Source of the DNA: Pandoraea cepalis
GTDB taxonomy: Bacteria > Pseudomonadota > Gammaproteobacteria > Burkholderiales > Burkholderiaceae
DNA length: 64,000 nucleotides
Assembly (NCBI RefSeq): GCF_902459665.1
Contig: NZ_CABPSL010000003.1
Span: 124,001 to 188,000, forward strand
Reading direction: 5' to 3'
Below, one piece after another: positions 8,149 to 16,903 of this stretch (position 1 is the stretch's first letter; each line of letters opens with the position of its first letter). The notes under the pieces are model-generated. The model ran no database searches. It was given only the letters and a program-made list of their open reading frames with translations, and had not been told where the DNA came from. A program made the position numbers and the translations under genes.

Positions 8149-10050
8149 CTACGCGCCCTTCACCGCGTCGCGTACCTGATCGAGCGCGGCCGGATCTTCC
8201 AGCGTGATCAGGTCGCCGGTTTCGCGACCTTCGCAGATGGCCTGGATGGCGCGACGCAGCAGCTTGCCCGAGCGCGTCTTGGGCAGCATCGCGACGAAGA
8301 ACACGCGTGCCGGACGCGCCACTGCCCCCAGTTGCTTGTCCACCGTCTTCATGACGTCGCCCTCCAACGCCAGACGCGCCTCGGGCGTGGCCGCCAACGC
8401 GGGCTGACGCAGCACTGCGAACGCGATGGCCACCTGCCCCTTCAAGGCATCCTGTGCACCGATGACCGCGACTTCCGCCACGGCCGGGTGACTCGAAATG
8501 CTCTCTTCGATCTCGCGCGAGCCAAGCCGGTGCCCCGCCACATTGATCACGTCGTCGGTGCGACCGAGGATGAAGTAATAGCCGTCTTCATCGCGCACGC
8601 CCCAGTCGAAGCTCGAATACAGCGTGCGGCCTGGCACCGTCTGCCAATAGGTCTTGACGAAGCGCGCGTCGTCACCCCAGACGGTGCTCATGCAGCCCGG
8701 CGGCAGTGGCCCTTCGATGGCCAGCACGCCCTTCTCGTTCGGCCCGCAGTCCTCGCCGGTCACCTCGTTGACGAGCTTCACGTCGTAGCCATACACCGGT
8801 TTGCCCGGTGACCCGAGCTTGCCCGGCAAGGCCTCCACGCCGCGCACCATGCCCAGAATCGGCCAGCCGGTCTCCGTCTGCCAGTAGTTGTCGACGACCG
8901 GTTTGCCCACGCCGTCGGTGAGCCACCGCGCCGTGGGTTCGTCGAGCGGCTCGCCCGCGAGGAAGATCAGCCGTAGCGACGACAGGTCGTATTGGGTCAG
9001 ATACGCCGGGTCTTGCTTCTTGAGCACGCGAATCGCCGTGGGCGCGGTGAAAAGCTGCGTGACCTTGTATTTCTCGACGATGCGCCACCAGATTCCGCCA
9101 TCGGGTCGGATCGGCGTGCCTTCGTACATCACGGTCGCAATGCCGGCGAGCAACGGCGCGTACACGATATAGCTGTGCCCGACCACCCAGCCAATGTCCG
9201 ACGCGCAGAACATCGTGTCGCCCGGCTTCGCGCAGAAGATGTGCTGCATCGACGCCGCCAGCGCCACCGCATACCCGCCGGTATCGCGTTGTACGCCCTT
9301 CGGCTTGCCCGTCGTACCGGAGGTGTAGAGCACATAGGACGGCTCACTCGATTCGAGCCATTCGCAAGCCACGGCGGCATCGAGAAACTGCTCGCGCAAT
9401 GGCGCGTAGTCGATGTCGCGGCCGGGCACACGTGTCATCGGCGAGAGGCCCCGGTCGATCAGCAGCACATTCGACGGCTTGTGCTGTGCGAGCGCGATGC
9501 CTTCATCGAGCAGCGGCTTGTAGGGCACAACCTTGCCGTTGCGCGAGCCGGCGTCGGCTGAGACGATGACAGTCGGTTGTGCGTCGTCGATGCGTGCTGC
9601 AAGATTGACTGAGGCGAAGCCACCGAACACCACCGAGTGAATTGCACCGAGCCGCGTGCAGGCAAGCATCGCGAACAGCGCTTCGGGCACCATCGGCATG
9701 TAGATCAGCACCCGCTTGCCGCGCGCAACGCCCAGCGATTGCAGCGACGCCGCCATGCGATTCACTTCTGCCGCCAGTTCGTCGTACGTGTAGACACGCT
9801 CCTGCTCGGTCTCCGTCGACACCCAGATCAGCGCATTTTGCGAGCCACGCGACGGCAAATGGCGGTCGACGGCGTTGTGGCACAGATTCGTTCGGCCACC
9901 AACGAACCATCGTGCAAACGGTGGCTTGTCGTAATCGAGCACCTGGGTGAAGGGTGTCTCCCAGTCGATCAGACGGGCCTGCTCCTCCCAGAAGGCCGCG
10001 CGCGAATCGGGCGCAATGGAACGGGCGTGAAACGACGCATACGAAGTCAT
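8149..10050 (-). CDS. prpE: Propionate-CoA ligase
   Basis: A 633-residue acyl-CoA synthetase of the ANL superfamily. It shows the AMP-binding P-loop YTSGTTGKPKG followed by VQRDTGG, the NYWQTETGWP motif, the SFDWGVRDEDGY hinge region, and the catalytic lysine in TRSGKLLRR near the C-terminus. Length and the VQRDTGG variant favour PrpE over acetyl-CoA synthetase. It activates propionate to propionyl-CoA for the methylcitrate cycle in the cytosol. The start at 10050 has AGGAGA seven bases upstream; an in-frame ATG five codons earlier is less well placed. No prpBCD genes are adjacent here, so it stands alone. Confidence 0.88.
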   Translation of the reverse strand: MTSYASFHARSIAPDSRAAFWEEQARLIDWETPFTQVLDYDKPPFARWFVGGRTNLCHNAVDRHLPSRGSQNALIWVSTETEQERVYTYDELAAEVNRMAASLQSLGVARGKRVLIYMPMVPEALFAMLACTRLGAIHSVVFGGFASVNLAARIDDAQPTVIVSADAGSRNGKVVPYKPLLDEGIALAQHKPSNVLLIDRGLSPMTRVPGRDIDYAPLREQFLDAAVACEWLESSEPSYVLYTSGTTGKPKGVQRDTGGYAVALAASMQHIFCAKPGDTMFCASDIGWVVGHSYIVYAPLLAGIATVMYEGTPIRPDGGIWWRIVEKYKVTQLFTAPTAIRVLKKQDPAYLTQYDLSSLRLIFLAGEPLDEPTARWLTDGVGKPVVDNYWQTETGWPILGMVRGVEALPGKLGSPGKPVYGYDVKLVNEVTGEDCGPNEKGVLAIEGPLPPGCMSTVWGDDARFVKTYWQTVPGRTLYSSFDWGVRDEDGYYFILGRTDDVINVAGHRLGSREIEESISSHPAVAEVAVIGAQDALKGQVAIAFAVLRQPALAATPEARLALEGDVMKTVDKQLGAVARPARVFFVAMLPKTRSGKLLRRAIQAICEGRETGDLITLEDPAALDQVRDAVKGA

Positions 10051-10460
10051 GGTGTCTCCTTGCATATAAGAATTGGCTCGCGCGCCCGGTGCCCGACCGG
10101 GAGTGCCGGTGGGGAACGGAGGTGGCGCGGCGCCGGATCGGGCCGGCAGGGTCGAGCGGCATGTCGCCGTCGACCGGCAATGCGTTTCGGTGCAATGAAA
10201 TCGTCGGACACGGATGCCGTGCCTCGCGCTCAGTGTGCCCGTTGACGCTTACGGAAGGCTTACCGGACGGGCCGTCCAGCGGCCGAAAACGCTAGGGGAT
10301 TACACGAGGTCGAGCAGGAACGGTGACGGCGAGACGGCGCGGCGAGACATTCACGACCGAAAAAGACAAACGCCCGTGACGGGGTATCGTCACGGGCGTT
10401 AGATCATGAGCCGGTGCTTCTACGATCTGACGATCGGTCCAGCGCGGTCGATGCCGTCGC
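10051..10460. other. Intergenic spacer upstream of prpE
   Basis: This 410-base stretch contains no gene I can support. It holds the prpE promoter region at its left end and the mltD terminator (10361-10400) at its right end. Confidence 0.6.
10361..10400 (-). terminator. Rho-independent terminator of mltD
   Basis: Read on the minus strand, a perfect 12-bp stem (AACGCCCGTGAC with GTCACGGGCGTT, 8-base loop) is followed by TGTCTTTTTC. It lies about 60 bases past the mltD stop. Confidence 0.8.
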
Positions 10461-12143
10461 TCAGCGCTGTGCCGTGCGGGTGACCTTCGAAGACGTCTTG
10501 GCCGCCGGCTTAGCGGCCGTCTTGGCCACCGTCTTGGCTGGCGCCTTCGCCGCGACCTTGGTCCGTGCCGTCTTGCCGCCGGACGCAGCCGCCTTGGTCG
10601 TCTTGGCCGGACTGGCGGCCGGCCGACGCTCCACCACGCGGATCATCTTGCCGTGCTTGCCGCGCACCAGACGCGTATGCGGCGCTTCGCCGTCGCCCGT
10701 GGCCGCCGGGGCCTCGGACGCAGCCGCCACGCGCAAGGCGTCCTTGACCGGTACGTGAAGCACCAGCAGTTGGCCCGACGTGAGCGTATCGCGACGCAGA
10801 CGATTCCAGCTCTTGATCTGTGCGACGCTCACGCCACTGCGCTGGGCCACGCGGGCGAGCGTGTCGTGCTTGCGAGCGCGCACCATCACCTTGCGCGTAT
10901 CGGGAATATCCGGCTCCAGCGCAAGCACGGCATTGCGTGCTACCGACGCGCTGATGTCCTGGTCAATGTCGTCCGAGCGCGGCACCAGCAACGTCGAGCC
11001 CGCCTTGAGGCGCATGCGCGGCGCAATGTTATTGACCGAACGGATGACCGCGGCGTCGACACCCAGCTTGCGCGCGACGTCTTCCGGACGCTCACGCGAT
11101 GCGGACGTGTAGGTCGTCCAGCTCGATAGCGGCTTGTCATAACCCTTCAGACGACGCTGAAACACTTCGGCGCTATCGAACGGCAGGAGAATCTTCGGCT
11201 GTGCCGCACCAAGAATCACAGGCTTGCGGAACGACGGATTGAGCGCGCGGAATTCGTCGAGCGGCAGGTCGGCCAGCTTCGCGGCCAATGCCACGTCGAT
11301 GTCGCGCTTGGTGGTCACGCTGACGAAGTACGGGTGATTCGGAATCTCGGGCAGCTTCACGCTGTAGATTTCCGGGTGCGCAATGATGTTCTTGATCGCC
11401 TGCAGCTTCGGCACGTAGTAACGCGTCTCGGTCGGCATGCGCAGGCTCAGGTAATCGGTCGGCAACCCTTGCGCCTGATTACGCTCGATCGCGCGCTGCA
11501 CGTTGCCTTCGCCCCAGTTATAGGCCGCGAGCGCCAGTTGCCAGTCACCGAACATCGCATAGAGCTTCGAGAGGTAGTCGAGCGCCGCGGTCGTCGAGGC
11601 GAGCACGTCGCGGCGCTCGTCCTGGAACATGTTCTGCTTGAGGTTGTACGTCTTGCCCGTGCTGGGAATGAACTGCCACATGCCGGCCGCCTTCGCCGTC
11701 GAGAGCGCCTGCGGGTTATACGCGCTTTCCACGAACGGCAGCAGCGCGAGTTCCGTCGGCATATGACGGCGCTCGAGTTCTTCAACGATGTGGAACAGGT
11801 ATTTGCTCGAGCGCTCAATCATGCGCTCGACGTATTCGGGACGCTGCGCGTACCACTGCGTGCGGTCCTGCGCGAGGTCGGTGTCCAGATCGGGGATCGC
11901 GAAACCGTGACGAATGCGCGACCAAAGGTCGGCGTCATCGCTGCCGTAGGCCAGGTCGTTGATCGAGTCGCTGTCCAGGTCGATGGTCTGATCGCTTGAG
12001 ACGCGTTGCTTGCCTTTGGCTGTCGTGGCGAGAGGCGATTGGCCTTGCGCAGTCGGCGTGGAACTCAATGCACCGTTGGTCGGTGCTGTGCCGGCACACG
12101 CCGCCAGAAGCAGCGTCAGTAGCAAGCTAACGATAAGTCGCAT
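10461..12143 (-). CDS. mltD: Membrane-bound lytic murein transglycosylase D
   Basis: A 560-residue outer-membrane lipoprotein that cleaves peptidoglycan glycan strands to 1,6-anhydromuramyl ends. The lipobox is LAAC (Cys16). The SLT catalytic domain carries PFVESAYNPQA with catalytic Glu139, then AAGMWQFIPSTG and AAYNWGEGNV. Two LysM-like wall-binding segments follow (about residues 340-400 and 430-480). The last ~50 residues are an Ala/Lys/Thr-rich tail (KAPAKTVAKTAAKPAAKT) reminiscent of histone-H1-like repeats, longer than in standard MltD. It lies downstream of gloB on the same strand, as in E. coli, with a 325-base gap and its own terminator. Confidence 0.9.
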   Translation of the reverse strand: MRLIVSLLLTLLLAACAGTAPTNGALSSTPTAQGQSPLATTAKGKQRVSSDQTIDLDSDSINDLAYGSDDADLWSRIRHGFAIPDLDTDLAQDRTQWYAQRPEYVERMIERSSKYLFHIVEELERRHMPTELALLPFVESAYNPQALSTAKAAGMWQFIPSTGKTYNLKQNMFQDERRDVLASTTAALDYLSKLYAMFGDWQLALAAYNWGEGNVQRAIERNQAQGLPTDYLSLRMPTETRYYVPKLQAIKNIIAHPEIYSVKLPEIPNHPYFVSVTTKRDIDVALAAKLADLPLDEFRALNPSFRKPVILGAAQPKILLPFDSAEVFQRRLKGYDKPLSSWTTYTSASRERPEDVARKLGVDAAVIRSVNNIAPRMRLKAGSTLLVPRSDDIDQDISASVARNAVLALEPDIPDTRKVMVRARKHDTLARVAQRSGVSVAQIKSWNRLRRDTLTSGQLLVLHVPVKDALRVAAASEAPAATGDGEAPHTRLVRGKHGKMIRVVERRPAASPAKTTKAAASGGKTARTKVAAKAPAKTVAKTAAKPAAKTSSKVTRTAQR

Positions 12144-12468
12144 TGATCGGGCTCGAATTGGGTTGCATCTTCATGAAATTGGCAAGAATGGTAAGGAAAC
12201 CCTTCAGATGCGTCAACCATTCTGCCTAATTTTTTTGCAAAATTTACGCAAAAAGACCCCAAATTTGAGGGTTATCCCCGATCTTGGACGGTCGCGATGT
12301 GGCTGAAACGAGACGCCCGGACGGCGGGCCCGGTGGGATCGATAAGAGACCGAAACATCGCAGGGCGGGGATGCGACAAGGCTGAGCAGGTGCGAGCGAA
12401 CATGTCAACGCCCGCTTTGTGACAATGTCATGCCATGCCACGCTGTTGACAGCGTGGCAGAGTCACGA
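12144..12468. other. gloB-mltD spacer with a hairpin after gloB
   Basis: A 9-bp perfect stem (GCCACGCTG with CAGCGTGGC, loop TTGA) sits at 12437-12458, just past the gloB stop, without a T-run. The AT-rich stretch 12170-12260 upstream of mltD probably holds its promoter. No gene seen. Confidence 0.5.
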
Positions 12469-13251
12469 TCAACGGAAGCTGTCTTTCCAGCTACGCACGG
12501 TGGCAAATACCGCCTCGCGAGAGAGCGACGCGCGCCCTGCATGGCGTTGCGCAGCCGCGATGACGGCCGGTGCGTCGCTGCGCAGGAAGGGGTTGGTCAC
12601 GCGCTCCTGGGCGAGCGTCGTGGGCAATGTGGGACGGCCGGCCGCGCGAAGCGCCGTTGCCTCCCGATGCCACGCATTGAGCGCCGCGTTATCCGGATCG
12701 ACCGCCAGCGCGAAGCGAATGTTCGACAGCGTGTATTCGTGCGCGCAGTGCACGAGCGTGGCGGGCGGCAGCGCGGCGAGCGCATCCAGCGAAGCGAGCA
12801 TCTGTGCAGGCGTGCCCTCGAACAGGCGTCCGCAGCCGCACGAGAACAGTGTGTCGCCGCAGAAGAGATGCGGCGCGCCTGCGGCCCCGGCGCCGAGGAA
12901 ATATGCGATATGCCCTTGGGTGTGGCCGGGCACGTCGATCACTTCCAGCGTCATGGCCGGGGCGGCGATGTGAACCGTCTCGCCGCCGCCATGCGGATGA
13001 TCGACGCAGGCGATGGCTTCGCCGGCCGGGCCGTGCACGGGAACGTTGAAATGCTCGAGCAGCGCATCGACACCGCCGATGTGATCGGCATGTTTGTGCG
13101 TGATGAGAATGGCGCGCAGCGTGAGATTACGCGATTTGAGATAGGCGAGCACCGGCGCGGCGTCGCCCGGGTCGACCACCACGGCATCTTTGCCGTTATC
13201 GACGACCCAGAGATAATTGTCCTGGAACGCGGGGACGGGAAAGACGGTCAT
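12469..13251 (-). CDS. gloB: Hydroxyacylglutathione hydrolase (glyoxalase II)
   Basis: A 260-residue metallo-beta-lactamase-fold thioesterase that hydrolyses S-D-lactoylglutathione to D-lactate and glutathione in methylglyoxal detoxification. The metal-binding motif is THKHADH (His52, His54, Asp56, His57), followed by PGHTQGH and FCGDTLFSCGCGR. The first histidine position of the usual THHH has Lys, a common substitution at the non-ligand position. The start MTVFPVPAFQDNYLW matches the family N-terminus; a TTG or ATG extension upstream would run into the divergent promoter. The divergent methyltransferase gene begins 60 bases away. Confidence 0.9.
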   Translation of the reverse strand: MTVFPVPAFQDNYLWVVDNGKDAVVVDPGDAAPVLAYLKSRNLTLRAILITHKHADHIGGVDALLEHFNVPVHGPAGEAIACVDHPHGGGETVHIAAPAMTLEVIDVPGHTQGHIAYFLGAGAAGAPHLFCGDTLFSCGCGRLFEGTPAQMLASLDALAALPPATLVHCAHEYTLSNIRFALAVDPDNAALNAWHREATALRAAGRPTLPTTLAQERVTNPFLRSDAPAVIAAAQRHAGRASLSREAVFATVRSWKDSFR

Positions 13252-13310
13252 TGTTCCGGCCGACGCCTCACTTACCGCATCTGCGTGCGCATCCATATAT
13301 ACTCGCCACC

Positions 13311-14171
13311 ATGTCAGAACGTCCGATTATAGACTGGCCCCTCTGGCTCGTCTCACCACCAGGCCGCTACGCGCTCGCATGGGAACAGGCCCTTTTCGAC
13401 CAATGGGTCGGGGATCTGTTCGGCTATCACGCGCTGCAACTCGGCCGCCCCGAACTGGATACCCTGCGCGAGAACCGCATGCCTTATCGCGGTCTCGTCC
13501 TGACGGCTGCGCGCGGCCCCGACGCCTCGCCGCTCGTGACCAAGGCCGCCAGCGATACAACCAGTGGCACGCCGTCGTGCCACGTGGGCGCGGCCGACAT
13601 GATCCCACGTGACATCCTCGTGAGCCGCTTCGACGAGTTGCCTATCGCTACGGCGAGCACCGATCTCGTGGTCCTGCCGCACGTGCTCGAGTTTGCCGAG
13701 AATCCGCACGACATCCTGCGCGAGGTCGAACGCATACTTGTGCCCGAGGGACAGGTCATCATTACCGGCTTCAACAATCTGAGCCTGTGGGGCGCGCGCG
13801 AAGAGCTGGGGCGACTCGCCGGCACGCCGTTCCTGCCGCCTGGCGCCGATCTCATCGCCTTCACGCGTCTGAAGGACTGGCTCAAGCTGCTCTCCTTCGA
13901 TATCGATCGCGGCCGCTTCGGCTGCTACCGCCCGCCCCTGCGCGGCGAGCACTGGCTGCAGCGCTTCGAGTTCATGGAACCGGCCGGCGACCGTTGGTGG
14001 CCAATTTTCGGGGCACTCTATGCGGTGCGCGCGGTCAAGCGCGTGCGAGGCATGCGCTTGGTCGGCAAAGTGCGCAAGCGTATACTCGGCCTCCAGCCGG
14101 CGGCGGCCCCCGTGGCAACACCCAACACCACGCATCGCCAGATGGCGGAAGCGGCCGACGCGCCCGATTGA
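13311..14171 (+). CDS. Class I SAM-dependent methyltransferase (YafS-like)
   Basis: A 286-residue protein of the Methyltransf_11 type. The canonical Gly-rich motif I is not obvious. Post-motif and motif II/III segments are clear (VSRFDELPIATASTDLVVLP, then VLEFAENPHDILREVERILVPEGQVIITG). Its place, divergent from gloB and directly ahead of rnhA and dnaQ, is the same as that of yafS in E. coli, which supports orthology. The methylated substrate is unknown. ATG 13311 is preferred over an in-frame TTG at 13251 that would overlap the gloB start. Confidence 0.75.
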   Translation: MSERPIIDWPLWLVSPPGRYALAWEQALFDQWVGDLFGYHALQLGRPELDTLRENRMPYRGLVLTAARGPDASPLVTKAASDTTSGTPSCHVGAADMIPRDILVSRFDELPIATASTDLVVLPHVLEFAENPHDILREVERILVPEGQVIITGFNNLSLWGAREELGRLAGTPFLPPGADLIAFTRLKDWLKLLSFDIDRGRFGCYRPPLRGEHWLQRFEFMEPAGDRWWPIFGALYAVRAVKRVRGMRLVGKVRKRILGLQPAAAPVATPNTTHRQMAEAADAPD

Positions 14172-14182
14172 TCGTTTGAGAG

Positions 14183-14632
14183 ATGACCTTGCCGCAAGTT
14201 GAGATTTACACCGACGGTGCCTGCAAAGGCAATCCTGGCCCCGGCGGCTGGGGCGCCCTGCTCGTCGCGGGCAAACACCGCAAGGAAATGTTCGGCGGCG
14301 AAGCCAACACGACCAACAACCGCATGGAGCTTCTGGCCGTCATTCGCGCGCTCGAAGCCCTGAACAAGCCCTGCAGCGTGGTGCTGCACACCGACTCGCA
14401 GTATGTGCAGAAAGGCATCAGCGAGTGGATTCACGGCTGGAAGGCCCGTGGCTGGAAAACCGCCGCCAAGGCGCCGGTGAAGAACGCCGACCTGTGGCAG
14501 ACACTCGACGCCGTCTCGCAGAAACACGAAATCGACTGGCGTTGGGTGAAAGGTCATGCCGGCCACGACGGCAACGAAGCCGCCGACCAGTTGGCCAACC
14601 GAGGCGTGGAGAGCCTGCGTCGCGGCCAGTGA
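14183..14632 (+). CDS. rnhA: Ribonuclease HI
   Basis: A 149-residue enzyme that degrades the RNA strand of RNA:DNA hybrids (R-loops, Okazaki primers). All catalytic residues are in place: [16 protein letters not shown] (Asp11), NNRMEL (Glu49), HTDSQYV (Asp71), KGHAGH (His125) and NEAADQLA (Asp135). It also has the basic handle WKARGWKTA. It starts 11 bases after the methyltransferase stop, so it is likely co-transcribed with it and perhaps with dnaQ. Confidence 0.95.
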   Translation: MTLPQVEIYTDGACKGNPGPGGWGALLVAGKHRKEMFGGEANTTNNRMELLAVIRALEALNKPCSVVLHTDSQYVQKGISEWIHGWKARGWKTAAKAPVKNADLWQTLDAVSQKHEIDWRWVKGHAGHDGNEAADQLANRGVESLRRGQ

Positions 14633-14744
14633 GCCGGTGGCCATCGCCGCGGCTTGAGCAGTATCCGCGCATTGCGTGAGGGGTCATGACCCGCGGCGCG
14701 TCAATTCCGAAAGCACACGAAGCACACTAGATTCAACGAACAGC

Positions 14745-15485
14745 ATGCGACAACTGATCCTCGATACCGAAACCACCGGCCTGAATGCGAAGACGGGGGA
14801 CCGTCTGCTGGAAATCGGTTGCGTCGAACTGGTCAATCGCCGCCTGACCGGCAACAACCTGCACTTCTATATCAACCCCGAGCGCGACAGCGATCCGGGC
14901 GCATTGGCGGTGCACGGACTCACCACCGAATTCCTTTCCGACAAACCCAAATTCGCCGAGATTGCGGAAGAGTTGCGCGAGTACTGCCGCGACGCCGAAA
15001 TCATTATTCACAACGCGGCGTTCGACCTGGGCTTCCTGGATATGGAATTCGCCCGCCTCGGCTGGCCGCCGTTCATGCAGCATTGCTCGAGCCTGATCGA
15101 CACGCTGCTGCGTGCCCGGGAGATGTTCCCCGGTCGACGCAATTCGCTGGACGCCCTCTGTGAGCGTCTCGGCGTGAACAACGCGCACCGCACGCTGCAC
15201 GGCGCCTTGCTCGACGCGGAATTGCTCGCCGACGTGTACCTCGCCATGACGCGCGGCCAGGAGAGTCTCGTCATCGAGATCGGCGATGGCGACGGGGGCG
15301 ATGTGGGCACCCAGCGCGAAAAGATTTCGTTGCGCCAGTTCGATCTTCCCGTAATCGCGGCAGCGGATGACGAGGTCGCTCAGCATGCCGGTGTGCTGAA
15401 CGACATCGACAAGGGGATGAAGGGGACGTGCGTATGGCGTACCGAACCGGCGCCCCCGGAAGGCGACACGGCACAAACGGCGTGA
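14745..15485 (+). CDS. dnaQ: DNA polymerase III epsilon subunit (3'-5' proofreading exonuclease)
   Basis: A 246-residue DEDDh exonuclease. ExoI is LDTETTG (Asp7, Glu9), ExoII is HNAAFDLGFLD, and ExoIII is HGALLDAELLADVY with its His and Asp. The C-terminal ~60 residues, with a QREKISLRQFDLPV-type segment, would bind the alpha subunit. It proofreads replication in the Pol III core. ATG 14745 begins right at MRQLILDTETTG; an earlier in-frame start would add a non-conserved leader. It follows rnhA with a 112-base gap; in E. coli rnhA and dnaQ are divergent, here they are collinear. Confidence 0.93.
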   Translation: MRQLILDTETTGLNAKTGDRLLEIGCVELVNRRLTGNNLHFYINPERDSDPGALAVHGLTTEFLSDKPKFAEIAEELREYCRDAEIIIHNAAFDLGFLDMEFARLGWPPFMQHCSSLIDTLLRAREMFPGRRNSLDALCERLGVNNAHRTLHGALLDAELLADVYLAMTRGQESLVIEIGDGDGGDVGTQREKISLRQFDLPVIAAADDEVAQHAGVLNDIDKGMKGTCVWRTEPAPPEGDTAQTA

Positions 15486-15523
15486 GTTCGCAACGAACCA
15501 CACGGAAAATTCGCACGAAGGCC

Positions 15524-15552
15524 TTCCCAAGCACGAAAAACATCCCTATAAT
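15524..15552 (+). promoter_or_regulatory. Putative promoter for tRNA-Val
   Basis: A perfect -10 TATAAT (15547-15552) lies 17 bases after a weak -35-like TTCCCA. The tRNA begins about 190 bases downstream, so a leader would need processing. No gene is seen in the leader; just before the tRNA it carries the near-repeat AAATCATTGATTTAG/TTAATGATTT. Confidence 0.5.
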
Positions 15553-15742
15553 TGCGGTCTTTGCTGCTTGCGAGTCATCGCAAGAAACGGCGTGAAGTGA
15601 TCGAGAGATATCGTCACGGCGGCAGCAAAAAAGAACAAAAGAAAAGTTGCAGACTTCTACGAAAGCAGTTAAAGTTCTGCTCCTGATTGCGAAACAAAAT
15701 CTTCAGCAATCAGCACTAAATCATTGATTTAGTTAATGATTT

Positions 15743-15817
15743 GGGTGGTTAGCTCAGCGGTAGAGCACTGCCTTCACACGGCAGGGGTCACAGGTTCAAT
15801 CCCTGTACCACCCACCA
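15743..15817 (+). tRNA. tRNA-Val (anticodon CAC)
   Basis: The cloverleaf is complete: acceptor GGGTGGT/ACCACCC, D-arm with AGCTCAGCGGTAGAGC, anticodon stem CTGCC/GGCAG around loop TTCACAC (anticodon CAC, reading GUG), T-arm CAGGTTCAATCCCTG, and an encoded CCA end (75 nt including CCA). Confidence 0.97.
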
Positions 15818-15836
15818 GATTTGCGCGAATCGCGCC

Positions 15837-15878
15837 GAAAAAGGTCCTCAGGCAAATGCCGAGGGCCTTTTTCTTTTG
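15837..15878. terminator. Bidirectional terminator between tRNA-Val and apbE
   Basis: The A-rich left side (GAAAAAGG) and T-rich right side (CCTTTTTCTTTT) flank a GC-rich stem (AGGTCCTC..GGC / GCC.GAGGGCCT). It lies 20 bases after the tRNA and 30 bases past the apbE stop on the other strand, so it can serve both. Confidence 0.8.
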
Positions 15879-15910
15879 TCGCCGCCCTCCGTCAGCAGAG
15901 GCATTTGCCG

Positions 15911-16903
15911 TCAATCTGTCTGCTGCACGCTGGCAAAGCAGCCAGTCCCGATCACGCGAAGAGCATCGCCGTCGCGTACGACGAAGAGTGCGTCGAGGCG
16001 CCGGCGCTGAGCATAATCTCGTCCCGCCTTCACGCCTAACACCAGCAAGGCTGTCGCGTAAGCGTCCGCGTCCGCGCACGTCGGTGCAATGACCGTCACC
16101 GACGCAACAGAACTGCACAGTGGCCCGCCGGTTCTGGGATCCATTGTGTGCGAGACCCGCGCACCGTTGATGTCGGCCCAGCGGCGGTAGTCGCCGGACG
16201 TCGCGATGGCGGCGTTACTCAGTTCGATCACGCCCATTGATGTGTGCCGCTCGTAATCCGGGGCCTCAAGCGCAATCGCCCACGGCGACCCATCCGGCTT
16301 GCTTCCGCGCGCGCGCATTTCACCGTCGATACCGACGAGCCATGAGCCGATCTCGTGCTCGCTCAACACGCGTGCCAGTTCGTCAACGCCAAATCCCTTT
16401 GCAATGCCACACAGATCCAGCGCAACGGGTCCACGCTTGCGCACCCGGCACAGCGACACGTCCACGTCGATCAGATCGCTCACCGAGGGACATGGGCTCG
16501 CTTGCGACGTGTCCACCGCGCCTGGACGATGTGCACGCTGCTCGCTCGATGGCCCGAAGCCCCACCTACCGACAAGGTCGCCGACGCCGATGTTGAAGGC
16601 ATTGTGCGTATCACTGCCAATCTCCAGCGCACGTGCAAGCAAAGCCGCGAGACTTCTGGACACCGGGACCCAGCAGTCCGGCTTGGCACGATTCAGCCGC
16701 GACAGGTCGGAGCCTTCCTTCCAATTCGACATCTGCTCGTCAACCGCGCCAACCGCCGCCGCGAGCCGCGCCGCCAGTTCCTTTTCGTCCGTCTTCGGCG
16801 ACACATGGAAGGCTGCGGTGTAGCGGGTTCCCATCGTCGCGCCGCTCACGCGCCAAAGCTTAAGTTGCGTGTCCGGCAACGCCTCAATAGACATCTTCGA
16901 CAT
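15911..16903 (-). CDS. apbE: FAD:protein FMN transferase
   Basis: A 330-residue ApbE-family enzyme that attaches FMN from FAD to Ser/Thr of target proteins. Family motifs are present: GATMGTRY, DLCGIAKGFGVDEL, GIDGEMRARG, ATSGDYRRW, SHTMDPRTGGP and the metal-binding TCADADAYATALLVLG. Unusually, there is no signal peptide or lipobox; a stop lies in frame six codons upstream of the ATG, so none can be added. Most family members act outside the cytoplasm. The gene overlaps the end of the flavoreductase gene by 20 bases and is last in a leftward cluster with a DUF2271 protein that carries a likely FMN-attachment motif, its probable substrate. Confidence 0.88.
   Translation of the reverse strand: MSKMSIEALPDTQLKLWRVSGATMGTRYTAAFHVSPKTDEKELAARLAAAVGAVDEQMSNWKEGSDLSRLNRAKPDCWVPVSRSLAALLARALEIGSDTHNAFNIGVGDLVGRWGFGPSSEQRAHRPGAVDTSQASPCPSVSDLIDVDVSLCRVRKRGPVALDLCGIAKGFGVDELARVLSEHEIGSWLVGIDGEMRARGSKPDGSPWAIALEAPDYERHTSMGVIELSNAAIATSGDYRRWADINGARVSHTMDPRTGGPLCSSVASVTVIAPTCADADAYATALLVLGVKAGRDYAQRRRLDALFVVRDGDALRVIGTGCFASVQQTD

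Noticed and set aside
15486-15742. A small RNA gene in the leader before tRNA-Val
   Set aside because: Only a promoter-like -10 and a minor near-repeat are visible; no second tRNA fold or terminator within the leader.
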